From positions 1-58,182 of the forward strand of contig JALSSO010000053.1 in the NCBI GenBank assembly GCA_026984215.1: a stretch of DNA of 58,182 nucleotides. The letters are read 5' to 3'. The notes beneath the pieces are model-generated. The model saw only the letters and a list, made by a program, of their open reading frames with translations, did not search any database and had not been told where the DNA came from. Origin of the DNA: Gammaproteobacteria bacterium. GTDB lineage: Bacteria; Pseudomonadota; Gammaproteobacteria; JAJDOJ01. Positions 38,492 through 48,138 of the stretch are shown here, piece by piece. Numbering within the stretch: the first letter of the stretch is position 1; each line of letters starts with the position of its first letter. Both the position numbers and the translations under genes were made by a program.

Positions 38492-39277
38492 ATGTTACCG
38501 GCATTGTGGATCAGCAAGACGGGCCTCGAGGCCCAGCAGCTCAACCTCGGGGTCATCTCCAACAACCTGGCCAATGTGAACACCACCGGGTTCAAGCGCA
38601 GCCGGGCGGTGTTCCAGGACCTCATGTATCAGAATCTCCGGCAGGCCGGCGCCCAGAGCTCCCAGGAGACCCAGCTCCCCTCCGGGCTCGTCCTGGGGAC
38701 CGGCGTGCGCGCCGTGGCCACGGAGAAACTCTTCACGCCCGGCAACATCGTCCAGACGCAGAACCAGCTCGATGTGGCGATCAAGGGGCGGGGTTTCCTC
38801 CAGGTCCTGCTGCCCGACGGCAACATCGGATACACACGGGACGGTTCCCTGCAGCGCAACTCCGACGGGCAGATCGTCACCGCCAACGGCTATCCCCTGG
38901 AGCCGGCCATCACCATTCCCGACGGCACCCTGACGCTCACCATCGGATCCGATGGGACCGTTTCCGCACTGGTGGCCGGCGAGACCGCACCCACCGAGAT
39001 TGGAACCATCGAACTGGCCGATTTCGTCAATCCCGCGGGGTTGCAGGCCATCGGCGACAACTTGTTCGTGGAGACGGCCGCCAGCGGTACGCCCCAGACC
39101 GGGACACCCGGTCTCGACGGGCTGGGCAGTCTGGTCCAGGGATCGTTGGAGAGTTCCAACGTCAACGTGGTGGAGGAGATGGTGAACATGATCCAGGTCC
39201 AGCGTGCCTACGAGATGAACTCCAAGGCCATCGGTGTGGCCGATGCCATGCTCCAGTACGTGAACCAGACCCTGTGA
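38492..39277 (+). CDS. flgG: FlgG, distal rod protein
   Basis: Main distal rod component, 261 residues. The start [19 protein letters not shown] and [20 protein letters not shown] are canonical, as is the C-terminal [20 protein letters not shown]. The ATG at 38492 has an AGGGAGAA ribosome site; the upstream in-frame ATG at 38423 is within the sigma-54 promoter and can be dismissed. Head of flgGHIJ. Confidence 0.96.
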   Translation: MLPALWISKTGLEAQQLNLGVISNNLANVNTTGFKRSRAVFQDLMYQNLRQAGAQSSQETQLPSGLVLGTGVRAVATEKLFTPGNIVQTQNQLDVAIKGRGFLQVLLPDGNIGYTRDGSLQRNSDGQIVTANGYPLEPAITIPDGTLTLTIGSDGTVSALVAGETAPTEIGTIELADFVNPAGLQAIGDNLFVETAASGTPQTGTPGLDGLGSLVQGSLESSNVNVVEEMVNMIQVQRAYEMNSKAIGVADAMLQYVNQTL

Positions 39278-39302
39278 GCGCCGCTCGTTCGGGTGTAATC
39301 CG

Positions 39303-39980
39303 ATGGACCGCTCGATGAGGACGTGGCTCGCGTTGCTGGGGATCGTGGTGCAGCTCGGTGGCTGCGCCACGGCTCCCACGCCCGATCAGCCCCGTTATGC
39401 ACCGGTGCGGCCGCTTCCCCGGCCAGATGCGGCACCCAACGGCAGTCTCTTCACCGCCGGGGGCGATCTGCGGTTGTTCGAGGACGTCAAGGCGCGCCGC
39501 GTGGGCGACATTCTCACTGTCCTGCTGGTGGAGAAGACCGACGCCCGCAAGAAGGCCGACACCAGCGTGTCCAAGGATCTGAACACCGAGTTCAACAATC
39601 CCGTGCTGCTCGGCAACCCGGCGGATCTGGCGGGCCGCGATCTCCATTTCAAGCTCGAGGCCCAGCGCGAGGCGAAGGGCAAGGGCGAGAGCAAGCAGAG
39701 CAACAGCCTGCAGGGCAGCATCGCGGTGGTGGTGTCCGATGTGCTGCCCAACGGCAACCTGGTGATCCAGGGCGAGAAGTGGATCGCGCTCAACCAGGGC
39801 AAGGAATACGTCCAGCTCTCGGGCATCGTACGGCCCGAAGACATCAGCAGCGACAACACGATCCCTTCGACCCGGGTGGCCAACGCGCGCATCAGCTATG
39901 GAGGCAGGGGCGTGCTCGCCGACAGCAACAGTCCGGGTTGGCTCACCCGTTTCTTCCTGAGCCCCATATGGCCGTTCTGA
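39303..39980 (+). CDS. flgH: FlgH, L-ring lipoprotein
   Basis: Outer-membrane lipoprotein forming the flagellar L ring. The 225-residue precursor has a lipoprotein signal ending VVQLGGC (Cys21). The mature part holds [40 protein letters not shown] and the strongly conserved [20 protein letters not shown] and the C-terminal [17 protein letters not shown] start four codons later is also possible. Follows flgG by 25 bases. Confidence 0.96.
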   Translation: MDRSMRTWLALLGIVVQLGGCATAPTPDQPRYAPVRPLPRPDAAPNGSLFTAGGDLRLFEDVKARRVGDILTVLLVEKTDARKKADTSVSKDLNTEFNNPVLLGNPADLAGRDLHFKLEAQREAKGKGESKQSNSLQGSIAVVVSDVLPNGNLVIQGEKWIALNQGKEYVQLSGIVRPEDISSDNTIPSTRVANARISYGGRGVLADSNSPGWLTRFFLSPIWPF

Positions 39981-40005
39981 CTACCGGATGGAGAGGATCG
40001 GAATC

Positions 40006-41121
40006 ATGAGCATGTGGGACGGGCGTGGAATCCGCTGGTTGCTGGGGGTGGCGCTCCTGGTGGCTTGGTCGGGAGCCTGGGCCGAACGGGTCAAGGACAT
40101 CGCCAGCGTGTTCGGCGTGCGGAGCAACCACTTGGTCGGCTACGGCTTGGTGGTGGGGCTCAATGGGACGGGAGACAGCAGCAACACGCCGTTCACGGAT
40201 CAGAGCCTGCACAGCCTGCTCGATCGCCTGGGTATCTCCGTCCCCCCCGGGGTGAAGGCCAAGTCCAAGAACGTCGCGGCGGTGATGGTCAGCGCCGAGC
40301 TGCCACCGTTCGCCAAGCCCGGGCAGTACATCGACGTGACCGTCTCCTCGCTCGGCAATGCCAAGAGCCTGCGTGGCGGCACTCTGATCATGACCCCGCT
40401 CAAAGGCATCGACGGCCGTGTCTACGCGGTGGCCCAGGGCAATCTGGTGGTCGGCGGGCTGGACGCCAGCGGAGCCGACGGCTCCCGCATCACCATCAAC
40501 GTTCCCAGCGCCGGGCGGATCCCCAACGGGGCTTTGGTCGAACGCAGCGTCCCCACAGGCTTCGGTCGGTCGAACGAAATCGTGCTCAACCTGCACACCG
40601 CCGATTTCACCACCGCCCAGCGCCTGGTCCAGGCCATCAACGACCGCTTCGGTCCCGGCGTGGCCGAGGCGCGCGACGCGGCTTCGGTGCGCGTCCGTCC
40701 ACCGGTGAGCAGGAGCGCGCGTGTGGCCTTCGTGGCCGAGCTCGAGAACCTCACGATCGAGCCCGGGGAGGCCCCGGCGCGGGTGGTGATCAACGCCCGC
40801 ACCGGCACCGTGGTCATCGGCAAGCACGTGCGGGTCACGGCCGCGGCCGTCAGCCACGGCAATCTGGTGGTCACCATCTCGGAGAACGCGCGGGTGAGCC
40901 AGCCGGCGCCCTTTTCCAACGGTGCCACCGAAGTGGTGCCCCAGAGCCAGGTGGACGTGACGCAGGAGGACAGCCGCATGTTTCTGTTTCAGCCGGGGGT
41001 CACGTTGGAAGACATCGTCGAGGCGGTCAATCGAGTGGGCGCGGCGCCGGGCGATCTGGTGGCCATTCTCGAGGCGCTCAAGCAGGCCGGGGCGTTGCGC
41101 GCCGAGCTGGTGGTCATCTGA
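40006..41121 (+). CDS. flgI: FlgI, P-ring protein
   Basis: Periplasmic P-ring subunit of 371 residues. A signal peptide (cleaved after the GAWA near residue 26) is followed by the family start [40 protein letters not shown] and [15 protein letters not shown] are further diagnostic stretches, and the end reads [23 protein letters not shown] 40006 is preceded by GAGAGG; another in-frame ATG lies 18 bases upstream. It is the client of the FlgA chaperone. Confidence 0.96.
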   Translation: MSMWDGRGIRWLLGVALLVAWSGAWAERVKDIASVFGVRSNHLVGYGLVVGLNGTGDSSNTPFTDQSLHSLLDRLGISVPPGVKAKSKNVAAVMVSAELPPFAKPGQYIDVTVSSLGNAKSLRGGTLIMTPLKGIDGRVYAVAQGNLVVGGLDASGADGSRITINVPSAGRIPNGALVERSVPTGFGRSNEIVLNLHTADFTTAQRLVQAINDRFGPGVAEARDAASVRVRPPVSRSARVAFVAELENLTIEPGEAPARVVINARTGTVVIGKHVRVTAAAVSHGNLVVTISENARVSQPAPFSNGATEVVPQSQVDVTQEDSRMFLFQPGVTLEDIVEAVNRVGAAPGDLVAILEALKQAGALRAELVVI

Positions 41122-41130
41122 GGAGGCAAC

Positions 41131-42066
41131 ATGTTCGACGCGACCCCTTCGACCGCCGCGGTGTACACCGACTTCGTGGGCCTGGCCGCGCTGCGGGCCC
41201 GGGCCGGACACGATCCCCGCAAGGCCCTCACCGAGGCGGCCCGCCAGTTCGAGGCCTATTTCATCCAGCAGTTGCTGAAAGCGGCCCGCCAGGCAGGTAT
41301 GGGGGGCGGTCTCCTCGACGGCGAACAGAGCGGGTTCTATCGCGAGATGTACCATCAGCAGCTCGCGATCACGCTGGCTCGCACGGGCGCCTTCGGCGTG
41401 GCGCGCATGATCGAGCGGCAGGTGGCGCCGGGGTTGTCCGGGCCGGCGCCCGCGGCATCCGCGCCCCGTCCCCCCGCCGGCCACCCGCGGCAGGCCAATG
41501 GGCCTGCGCAGGCCACACCGTCGGCCAGGCGCATCGAACCCGCTCGCGATTCGGGACCGACCGAAGGGCCGGAGGGCTTCGTGCGGCGGTTGTGGCCCCA
41601 TGCGCGCCGGGCCGCCGCCCGCCTCGGTGTGGATCCAGGCATCCTGGTCGCCCAGGCGGCCCTCGAGACCGGTTGGGGCCGCGCAATGCCGCGTACCACG
41701 GACGGCCGCGCGAGCCACAACCTGTTCGGCATCAAGGCCCATGGCGGCTGGCGGGGTCCCACCGCTCCGGTCGCCTCGCTGGAGTTCGAAGGGGGAGCCA
41801 TGGTCCCGCGCCGGGCCGAGTTTCGCGTGTATCGGAGTCCGGGTGAGAGCTTCGAGGACTATGTCCGTTTCCTGCGCGGCAACCCCCGCTATGCGGACGC
41901 GCTGCGTCGCGCCGGCGACCCCGAAGCGTTCGTGCGAGGCCTGCAGGAGGCCGGTTACGCCACGGATCCGCGTTATGCCGACAAGGTCTTGGCCATCTAT
42001 CGCATGCCGCAGGTGCAGCGGTGGGTCGCTCAAGATCGGGCCGCGCCGGCCGATAAGCTGGTGTGA
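41131..42066 (+). CDS. flgJ: FlgJ, rod-cap and peptidoglycan hydrolase
   Basis: Two-domain protein of 311 residues that caps the growing rod and cuts peptidoglycan. Residues 1-110 are the rod-binding part (EAARQFEAYFIQQLLKAARQ). A Pro/Ala-rich linker leads to a GH73 glucosaminidase domain from about residue 150, with the catalytic Glu in LVAQAALETGWGRAM, followed by NLFGIKAHGGWRG. The dual form is the gammaproteobacterial one. The sigma-28 promoter of flgKL overlaps its last codons. Confidence 0.95.
   Translation: MFDATPSTAAVYTDFVGLAALRARAGHDPRKALTEAARQFEAYFIQQLLKAARQAGMGGGLLDGEQSGFYREMYHQQLAITLARTGAFGVARMIERQVAPGLSGPAPAASAPRPPAGHPRQANGPAQATPSARRIEPARDSGPTEGPEGFVRRLWPHARRAAARLGVDPGILVAQAALETGWGRAMPRTTDGRASHNLFGIKAHGGWRGPTAPVASLEFEGGAMVPRRAEFRVYRSPGESFEDYVRFLRGNPRYADALRRAGDPEAFVRGLQEAGYATDPRYADKVLAIYRMPQVQRWVAQDRAAPADKLV
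42030..42056 (+). promoter_or_regulatory. Sigma-28 promoter of flgKL, inside flgJ
   Basis: TCAAGATC (42030-42037), 11 bases, GCCGATAA (42049-42056). The -10 is perfect and the spacing exact; the -35 keeps T-x-AAG. It lies in the last 40 bases of flgJ and about 75 bases before flgK, so the hook-filament junction genes have their own late promoter. Confidence 0.8.
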
Positions 42067-42130
42067 GCGGTAAGGGGCCGCGGGGCGGACCCAGCCGGTC
42101 TGTGCCGCGCCATTCTGAAGAGAGGGGTCC

Positions 42131-44074
42131 ATGTCCATAGCCAGTCTGCTCAACATCGGTGTGACCGGCCTGAACGCCAACCAGAAGGCGCTGCGGGTGG
42201 CCGGCCACAACATCGCCAATGTGAACACGCCGGGCTACAGCCGCCAGCAAGTGGAGTTGGGCACGTACCCGGAGATGTGGCGGGGTGACGGCTTTTTCGG
42301 CTCCGGGGTTCAGGTGACCGGCGTGCGCCGGATCTACGACCGCTTCCAGGTGGAGCAACTGCGCGCCGACACGGCCACGACGGGCCAGCTGCGGACCTAC
42401 CGCGAATTGGCCGGGCGGCTGGAAGACCTGTTCGGAGGCGAGGCCACCGGTGTGGCCCGGCCACTGCAGGAGTTCTACGACGCATTGTCCGAGGTGGCCG
42501 CCGATCCCGCATCCATCGGCGCGCGGCAGGTGCTCCTGGGACGCGCCGAGGCCCTGGCGGAGCGGTTCCAGGCCATGGACGCGCGGTTGAAGGAGATGCG
42601 CGGAGACGTCCAGCGCCGGATCGGGGACCGGGTGGCCGAGATCAACTCCCTGACCGGTTCCATCGCCGAGCTCAATCGCGAGATCGTCAGCCGCCAGCTC
42701 GGGCAGGGTGATCCCAACGATCTGTTGGACCGCAGGGATGTGTTGATCGAACGGCTTTCCGGGCTGGTCGCCGTCACCACGGTGGACCAGGGCGATGGAA
42801 CGGTGAACGTATTCGTCGGTTCTGGACAGAATCTGGTTCTGGGGACACGGGCGATCCCCTTGGAGGTCTCCCCGAGTCCGGCCGATCCGCAACGGGTGGA
42901 AATCAGCATGTCGTATCCGGGAGGCGCGGTCCCGATCACCGACGAGCTGCGTGGAGGCACGCTCACCGGCCTGCTGGAGTTCGATCGCGGTCTGCTGGCC
43001 GAGACGGAGGCCGGGCTGGGCGGCCTGGCCTTGGGCGTGGGCATGGCGGTCAACCGCCTCCACGCCCAGGGGATGGACCTCACCGGGGCGATCGGCGGGG
43101 CGTTGTTCACGGCATTCAACGATCCCGCGTTGCGCGAGTCTCGGGTGGCGGCCAACGAGCACAACACGGGCAACGCGGTGTTAGGACTCTTCGTGGACGA
43201 TCCCGGGGCGCTCGGTACGAGTGACTATCGCCTTTCGTACGACGGCGCTCAGTACACCTTGACCCGGACCGGCGACGAGACCGTGGTGGACACGTTCGCC
43301 GGTTTTCCCCACACGGTCGCTTCCGAAGGGTTCACCATCGAACTGGAATCCGGCGCCCCCGCCGCGGGGGACAGCTTCCTGATCCGACCGACGGCGGCCG
43401 CGGCCCGCGAGATGCGCGTGCTGTTACGGGATCCGGAATCCTTCGCGGCGGCGATTCCCGTGCGCGTGGAATCCGACCCGTCCAACACCGGTGACCTGCT
43501 GGTCGATGCGGTGTCCGCCGAACAGCTCAGCGGCGTGCCTCTGTCCGCGCCCGTGACCCTCACTTACGACGCCGGTGCTGCGGCGTTCATCGTGAGCAAC
43601 CCGCCCGGGGGGACGCTCGCCTACGACCCGGCCACCGATGCCGGTCAGCCGCTGGCCCTGAGTCTGCCCGGGTTCGGTCAGGTGAACTTGACCCTGCAGG
43701 GCACACCGGCCGCTGGCGACCGGCTGGTGATCGCGGACAATGCCGGGGCCACCGGCGACAACCGCAACGCCCTGGCCCTGGCCGCGCTGAGAAACAGTCC
43801 CTTGTTCAACGGTGGAACGGCCACGCCGGGCGAGGCCTATGGACGTCTCGTCTCCGGCCTCGGCGCGAAGACGGAATCCGCCGGGCTGGCCCTGGAGGCG
43901 CAGGAGACCCTGTTGCGCCGGGCCCAAGAGGCGCGTGACGCCACCTCCGGTGTCAATCTCGACGAGGAGGCCGCCGACCTGCTGCGGTTCCAGCAGGCCT
44001 ACGAGGCCTCGGCCCAGGTGATCGCGGCGGCCAATCGGATGTTCCAGACCCTGATTTCGGCCTTTGGAGGGTGA
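42131..44074 (+). CDS. flgK: FlgK, hook-filament junction protein 1
   Basis: Joins hook and filament. The 647-residue product begins SIASLLNIGVTGLNANQKAL with VAGHNIANVNTPGYSRQQVE and ends with the coiled-coil VNLDEEAADLLRFQQAYEAS ... RMFQTLISAFGG, both universally conserved. The central part is longer than in E. coli (547 residues), containing repeated beta-rich segments. It is a client of FlgN and starts about 65 bases after flgJ. Confidence 0.96.
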   Translation: MSIASLLNIGVTGLNANQKALRVAGHNIANVNTPGYSRQQVELGTYPEMWRGDGFFGSGVQVTGVRRIYDRFQVEQLRADTATTGQLRTYRELAGRLEDLFGGEATGVARPLQEFYDALSEVAADPASIGARQVLLGRAEALAERFQAMDARLKEMRGDVQRRIGDRVAEINSLTGSIAELNREIVSRQLGQGDPNDLLDRRDVLIERLSGLVAVTTVDQGDGTVNVFVGSGQNLVLGTRAIPLEVSPSPADPQRVEISMSYPGGAVPITDELRGGTLTGLLEFDRGLLAETEAGLGGLALGVGMAVNRLHAQGMDLTGAIGGALFTAFNDPALRESRVAANEHNTGNAVLGLFVDDPGALGTSDYRLSYDGAQYTLTRTGDETVVDTFAGFPHTVASEGFTIELESGAPAAGDSFLIRPTAAAAREMRVLLRDPESFAAAIPVRVESDPSNTGDLLVDAVSAEQLSGVPLSAPVTLTYDAGAAAFIVSNPPGGTLAYDPATDAGQPLALSLPGFGQVNLTLQGTPAAGDRLVIADNAGATGDNRNALALAALRNSPLFNGGTATPGEAYGRLVSGLGAKTESAGLALEAQETLLRRAQEARDATSGVNLDEEAADLLRFQQAYEASAQVIAAANRMFQTLISAFGG

Positions 44075-44077
44075 AGC

Positions 44078-44995
44078 ATGCGTGTCTCGACCCTGCAGTT
44101 CTATCAACGCACCGTTTCCGTGATGCTCCGCCAGCAGGCGCGGCTGGCCGACACGCAGGAGCAGCTCGCCAGCGGCCGTCGCATCCTACGTCCGTCCGAC
44201 GACCCCACAGCCGCCGGCCATGCGCTGCGGTTGCGCGAAGCGCTCGCCGGGACCGCGCAGTACCAACGGGCCGCCGGACAGGCCGAGTCCTGGTTGCAAC
44301 TGGAGGAGACCACCCTGGTCGGGGTGGGCGACGTGCTCCAGCGGGCGCGTGAGCTGGCCATCCGCGGGCGCAACGATACCCTCTCGGCACAGGACCGGGT
44401 GGCGCTGGCCGGGGAGGTTCGCTCGCTGGGCGAAGAGCTGCTGCGTCTGGCCAATACCCGCACCGCCGACGGTGAATACCTGTTCGCGGGTCACCGCACG
44501 CGCAGTCCGGCATTCGCGGCCGGCGCCGGGGGCGTGGTCTACGAGGGAGACGACGGAGAGCGCCGGGTGGAGGTGGCACCGGGAAGCCGCGTTCCGGTGA
44601 ATCATCCGGGCGGCCGGGCCTTCATGGACGTGCCGGCGACGGGCGGAGGCACGGAGAGCCTGTTCGCCACGTTGGGCGCGCTCGCCGACGCGCTGGAGAC
44701 CCCTTCGGACCCGGGTTTCCAGGCGGAGATGGGGCGGGTGATCGATCAACTGGCGCTCGGTGTGGAACACGTCACGGGCCTGCGCGCGGAGACGGGTAAC
44801 CGGCTCCGCGCCGTGGACACACAGCGCGAGTTCAACGCAGCGCTCGAACTGCAGCTCCGGCAGACGCTTTCGGACGTCGAGGACCTGGACTATGCCGAGG
44901 CCGTGGCGCGCCTGAATCGCCAGATGGTGGGCCTGGAGGCCGCCCAGAAGACCTTCGGCCGTGTCCAGGGCCTGACCCTGTTCAGCTACCTCTGA
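44078..44995 (+). CDS. flgL: FlgL, hook-filament junction protein 2
   Basis: Second junction protein, 305 residues. N-terminal RVSTLQFYQRTVSVMLRQQA and the flagellin-like ASGRRILRPSDDPTAAGHAL are typical; the C-terminal helix is LNRQMVGLEAAQKTFGRVQG and ends LTLFSYL. It begins four bases after the flgK stop. The glycosylation-type genes start only 17 bases downstream, so they may be transcribed from the flgKL sigma-28 promoter. Confidence 0.95.
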   Translation: MRVSTLQFYQRTVSVMLRQQARLADTQEQLASGRRILRPSDDPTAAGHALRLREALAGTAQYQRAAGQAESWLQLEETTLVGVGDVLQRARELAIRGRNDTLSAQDRVALAGEVRSLGEELLRLANTRTADGEYLFAGHRTRSPAFAAGAGGVVYEGDDGERRVEVAPGSRVPVNHPGGRAFMDVPATGGGTESLFATLGALADALETPSDPGFQAEMGRVIDQLALGVEHVTGLRAETGNRLRAVDTQREFNAALELQLRQTLSDVEDLDYAEAVARLNRQMVGLEAAQKTFGRVQGLTLFSYL

Positions 44996-45012
44996 ATCGG
45001 AGAGCCGGACCG

Positions 45013-46056
45013 ATGACAGTGCAAGGCGATTGCCTCATTCAGTGGGTCTTCCTCATAGCGAGCGAGCGTTCCGGCAGCAATCTGCTGGTCCGAATGCTCG
45101 ACGCCCACCCGCGTTTCTGCGGTCCGTCGCCGGTGCACGCGTTTCGGATCCTCGCCCCGCGGTTGCCGGCGTACGGTCCGCTGGACGACGACCAGGCCTG
45201 GCGAGCGCTCACGGCGCACGTCATGGCGCTGTGGAGGACCAAGATCGGGGTTTGGAAAATCCAGCCCTCGTTGAAGGCGTTGCGCTCGGTCCGTCCCCGC
45301 ACCCTGGCCGCCCTACTTCGCACCCTATACGCCGCGGAGGCTTCGGCGCAGGGCAAGGACGTGGTGGTGGTCAAAGAAATCGCCCTGCACGACTTCGTGG
45401 CCTACCTGCTCGCGCATTTTCCCGAGGCCCGTTTCATCCACCTGGTTCGGGATCCCCGGGACGTGGCGGCCTCCTGGAAGCGCTCGCCGACGCACCGGGG
45501 AGCGGTGGTCAGGGCGGCCCGGCGCTGGCGAGACGAGCAGGCCGCGGCCTGGCGCCTGCAGGCCTGGCTGGGGGAGACGGGGCGATTCCACCAGCTCCGT
45601 TATGAGGAGTTGCTCGATCGACCGGAGGAGACGTTGGAGGCGCTATGCCGCTTCCTGGGGTCTGGATTCCACCCGAACATGTTGGAATTCCACCGGCATC
45701 CGCTCACGCGCACCCTGGCCGGCCGCGCGGACAACTGGAAGAACCTGTCCAGCCCGCTGCTACGGGCGAATACCGGGGGCTATCGCGAAGTGCTTTCCGG
45801 GGAGGAAAGCCGATACGTGGAGGGGTTGTGTGGCGGATTGATGCGCCGGTTCGGCTATCGGGCCGATTCCGTGCCGGATGCGGATCTGGCGGCATTGGAG
45901 GCGCACCTGACCGAACTGGAGCCGCACGAAAAACCCCAGTTCCTTCGTCTGGCACCGGCCGAACGCCGGCGCAGAGCGATCTGGGAACGTACCGTACGTG
46001 CCATCCAGACCCATGTCCCGAAATCGAGCCATGACCTTGCCGGCGCTGCAGCTTGA
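45013..46056 (+). CDS. Sulfotransferase family protein (first of two)
   Basis: Predicted PAPS-dependent sulfotransferase of 347 residues. The 5'-phosphosulfate loop is ASERSGSNLLVRML (residues about 16-29) and the 3'-phosphate-binding region is LVRDPRDVAASWKRS near residue 145, both standard for the family. The rest is helical, including RRWRDEQAAAWRLQAWLGE. It starts 17 bases after flgL and overlaps the next gene by 26 bases. Target is unknown; position among flagellar genes points to a surface glycan or flagellin. Substrate is inference. Confidence 0.83.
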   Translation: MTVQGDCLIQWVFLIASERSGSNLLVRMLDAHPRFCGPSPVHAFRILAPRLPAYGPLDDDQAWRALTAHVMALWRTKIGVWKIQPSLKALRSVRPRTLAALLRTLYAAEASAQGKDVVVVKEIALHDFVAYLLAHFPEARFIHLVRDPRDVAASWKRSPTHRGAVVRAARRWRDEQAAAWRLQAWLGETGRFHQLRYEELLDRPEETLEALCRFLGSGFHPNMLEFHRHPLTRTLAGRADNWKNLSSPLLRANTGGYREVLSGEESRYVEGLCGGLMRRFGYRADSVPDADLAALEAHLTELEPHEKPQFLRLAPAERRRRAIWERTVRAIQTHVPKSSHDLAGAAA

Positions 46057-46972
46057 ACCGGGCCGGGCCGGTTACGGGTCCGCGGAGTACGCTCACGCGC
46101 TCCCGCACCTGGGGCGGCCCAGGGAACTCCGGCATGCCGGAGGTTGGATCCTGGAACGCTCCATTCCCGGTACCCCGCACCAGGACGCGATGGGACCGTA
46201 CCCCCGCTTCTGCTGCCAGGACTGGGAGGGACTGTCGCGGGATCTGCGAGACCTGCAGGGACACCTGGTGAGCCTGGTGCTGGTTACCGATCCCTTCGCT
46301 TCCTTGGACGAACAGGCGCTGCGGGACCTGTTTCCGGACCATGTGCTGCGCTACAAAGCGCATTACGTGGTGGAGTTGGCGCGGTTCGGCGAGGACAGTC
46401 TCTGCGCCAATCACCGTCGGAACGTGCGCCGGGCCGGCCGGAAGGTGGAGGTGGAGATAGAGCCGGCCGGACCGGAGCGGCTCCGGGACTGGGTGCGGCT
46501 GTACGAAGGGCTGATCGTGCACCGGGGGATCCGGGGTCCTGCACGGTTTTCACGCCAGGCGCTGGCCCGTCAGCTCCAAGTGCCCGGAATGTACATGGTC
46601 CATGCCCGGGCCGAGGGACGCGTGGTGGGCATGCAGCTTTGGCTCCGCGACGGCCCGCGCGCCTACTACCATCTGAGCGCCTCGGACGCCGAGGGATACC
46701 GCAGGTTGGCCGCCTACGCCATGACCTGGGAGGCCCTACGGTTTCTCGGTTCGCTGGGGGTCCGGTGGGCCGATCTGGGTGCCGGTGCGGGGATCCATCC
46801 CCGCCCGGACGACGGGCTGGCGTACTTCAAGCAGGGCTGGGCCACGCAGACACGACCGGTGTTTCTTTGCGGTCGCATCCTGGACCGCAGGCGCTACCGG
46901 ATGCTTTGCGGCCGTGCCCCGGCCGGCGAGACCCCGTTTTTCCCTGCCTACCGCCGGGGGGAGGGAGCGTGA
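46031..46972 (+). CDS. FemAB/BioF2-like GNAT acyltransferase
   Basis: A 313-residue predicted acyltransferase. RYKAHYVVELARFGE is followed by ANHRRNVRRAGRKVEVEIE, the signature of FemAB-like GNAT (PF13480-type) proteins, then MYMVHARAEGRVVGMQLWLR, YYHLSASDAEGYRRLAAYAM and WADLGAGAGIHPRPDDGLAY, matching the second GNAT half. Such proteins often acylate amino sugars in surface polysaccharides, fitting the aminotransferase nearby. The ATG at 46031 overlaps the sulfotransferase by 26 bases; ATG 46013 is an alternative. It shares GTGA with the next gene. Substrate unknown. Confidence 0.75.
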   Translation: MTLPALQLEPGRAGYGSAEYAHALPHLGRPRELRHAGGWILERSIPGTPHQDAMGPYPRFCCQDWEGLSRDLRDLQGHLVSLVLVTDPFASLDEQALRDLFPDHVLRYKAHYVVELARFGEDSLCANHRRNVRRAGRKVEVEIEPAGPERLRDWVRLYEGLIVHRGIRGPARFSRQALARQLQVPGMYMVHARAEGRVVGMQLWLRDGPRAYYHLSASDAEGYRRLAAYAMTWEALRFLGSLGVRWADLGAGAGIHPRPDDGLAYFKQGWATQTRPVFLCGRILDRRRYRMLCGRAPAGETPFFPAYRRGEGA

Positions 46973-48012
46973 GCGGCACGGCGGTCGCGGGTGTCGGCCG
47001 GACCCCCCCTTACCGGAGGAACCCCCTCCTGGAGACGCTCCTGGAGGAACTGAACGCGGTGCTCGCGCGGGCCGAAGATCCATTGTGCGATTCGGCCGGG
47101 AGCCCCCGCTGGCCCGTGGTCTTCGTGGTGGGCGTGCCCCGCAGCGGCACCACGTTGGTCATGCAATGGCTGGCGGCCAGCGGGTTGGTCTCTTACCCGA
47201 GCAACCTCCTGGCGCGTTTCTTCCGGGCCCCTTACGTGGGGGCGCGCATTCAGCAGATGCTCACCGATCCGCGCTATGCCTTTCGCGATGAATTGGACAC
47301 ATTGCGATGCACCACGGATCCGGAACTGTCCTCCGACCTGGGCAAGACCCGCGGTGTGCTGGCTCCCAACGAGTTCTGGTACTTCTGGCGCCGGTTCTTT
47401 CCCGAGGCGGGAGCAGACTGGCGGGCCGGAGCGGGTAGCGCCGGCCTGGAGCCACCGGCGCGCTTCGTGGCCGAGCTGGCCCTGCTGGAGCGGGCGTTCG
47501 AGCGTCCGTTCGCCCTCAAGGCGGTGATCGCCGATTGGAACATTCCCTTCTTGGACGGCCTGTTTCCCCAGGCGCTGTTCCTGTACATCCGGCGTGACCC
47601 TTTGTTCAGCGCCCAGTCGTTGTTGCAGGCCCGCGAGCGCTACTACGGGGACCGTCGCCACTGGTATTCGTTTCGCCCCCCCGAGTATGAACGGTTGCGC
47701 CGGCTCGACCCGGTGGAGCAGGTGGTCGCCCAGGTGTGCGCGACGCGCTCGGCGGTGGAACGGGGCTTGGCGCAGGTCGCCGAACAGCGCCGACTGACGA
47801 TTCAATACGAGGACTTCTGCGCCGATACGCAGCAGCTAACGCGTGCGCTCTGGGAGCGCCTGCGACGCCAGGGATTTGACGGCCCGCGCCCGGACCGTGG
47901 CGAAGCGTTGCCGCCACGGTTGCCATGCGCGAACCATTGGCGCTTGGACATGGCGACCCGGCGCAGGATGGAGGTGGCGTTGGAGCAGTACGCCACAACG
48001 AATAACCCTTGA
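46969..48012 (+). CDS. Sulfotransferase family protein (second)
   Basis: A 347-residue sulfotransferase distinct in sequence from the one at 45013. The 5'-phosphosulfate loop is VVGVPRSGTTLVMQWLAASG near residue 56; the 3'-phosphate site is FLYIRRDPLFSAQSLLQARE near residue 210, of the R-x-D-P type. LAPNEFWYFWRRFF is a family-like aromatic stretch before the acceptor region. The GTG at 46969 overlaps the preceding stop (GTGA). The acceptor is not known. Two unlike sulfotransferases side by side suggest two sulfation sites or a pair with one catalytic and one accessory member. Confidence 0.8.
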   Translation: MSGTAVAGVGRTPPYRRNPLLETLLEELNAVLARAEDPLCDSAGSPRWPVVFVVGVPRSGTTLVMQWLAASGLVSYPSNLLARFFRAPYVGARIQQMLTDPRYAFRDELDTLRCTTDPELSSDLGKTRGVLAPNEFWYFWRRFFPEAGADWRAGAGSAGLEPPARFVAELALLERAFERPFALKAVIADWNIPFLDGLFPQALFLYIRRDPLFSAQSLLQARERYYGDRRHWYSFRPPEYERLRRLDPVEQVVAQVCATRSAVERGLAQVAEQRRLTIQYEDFCADTQQLTRALWERLRRQGFDGPRPDRGEALPPRLPCANHWRLDMATRRRMEVALEQYATTNNP

Positions 48013-48088
48013 AAAAACAAACGACTGTCGTGCTCTGACGGTTTCCGTCCAGGCGGCGGCCCCGGCCCCGGAAACAGGACGTCCATTG

Positions 48089-48105
48089 TTGGCACATGTC
48101 CTGCT
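48089..48105 (+). promoter_or_regulatory. Possible sigma-54 promoter before the aminotransferase gene
   Basis: TTGGCACATGTCCTGCT keeps TGGCAC and the GC exactly ten bases after GG; only one base of TTGC is changed. It sits in the 126-base gap 48013-48138, 34 bases before the GTG start of the DegT-type gene. The rest of this gap shows no other signal. Confidence 0.6.
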
Positions 48106-48138
48106 TGTTCGAAGACAGGGTCGACAGCGGGAACGCCG

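Noticed and set aside
39943-42228. 761-codon open frame opposite flgI and flgJ
   Set aside because: Antisense shadow in GC-rich DNA; FlgI and FlgJ are unmistakable on the plus strand.
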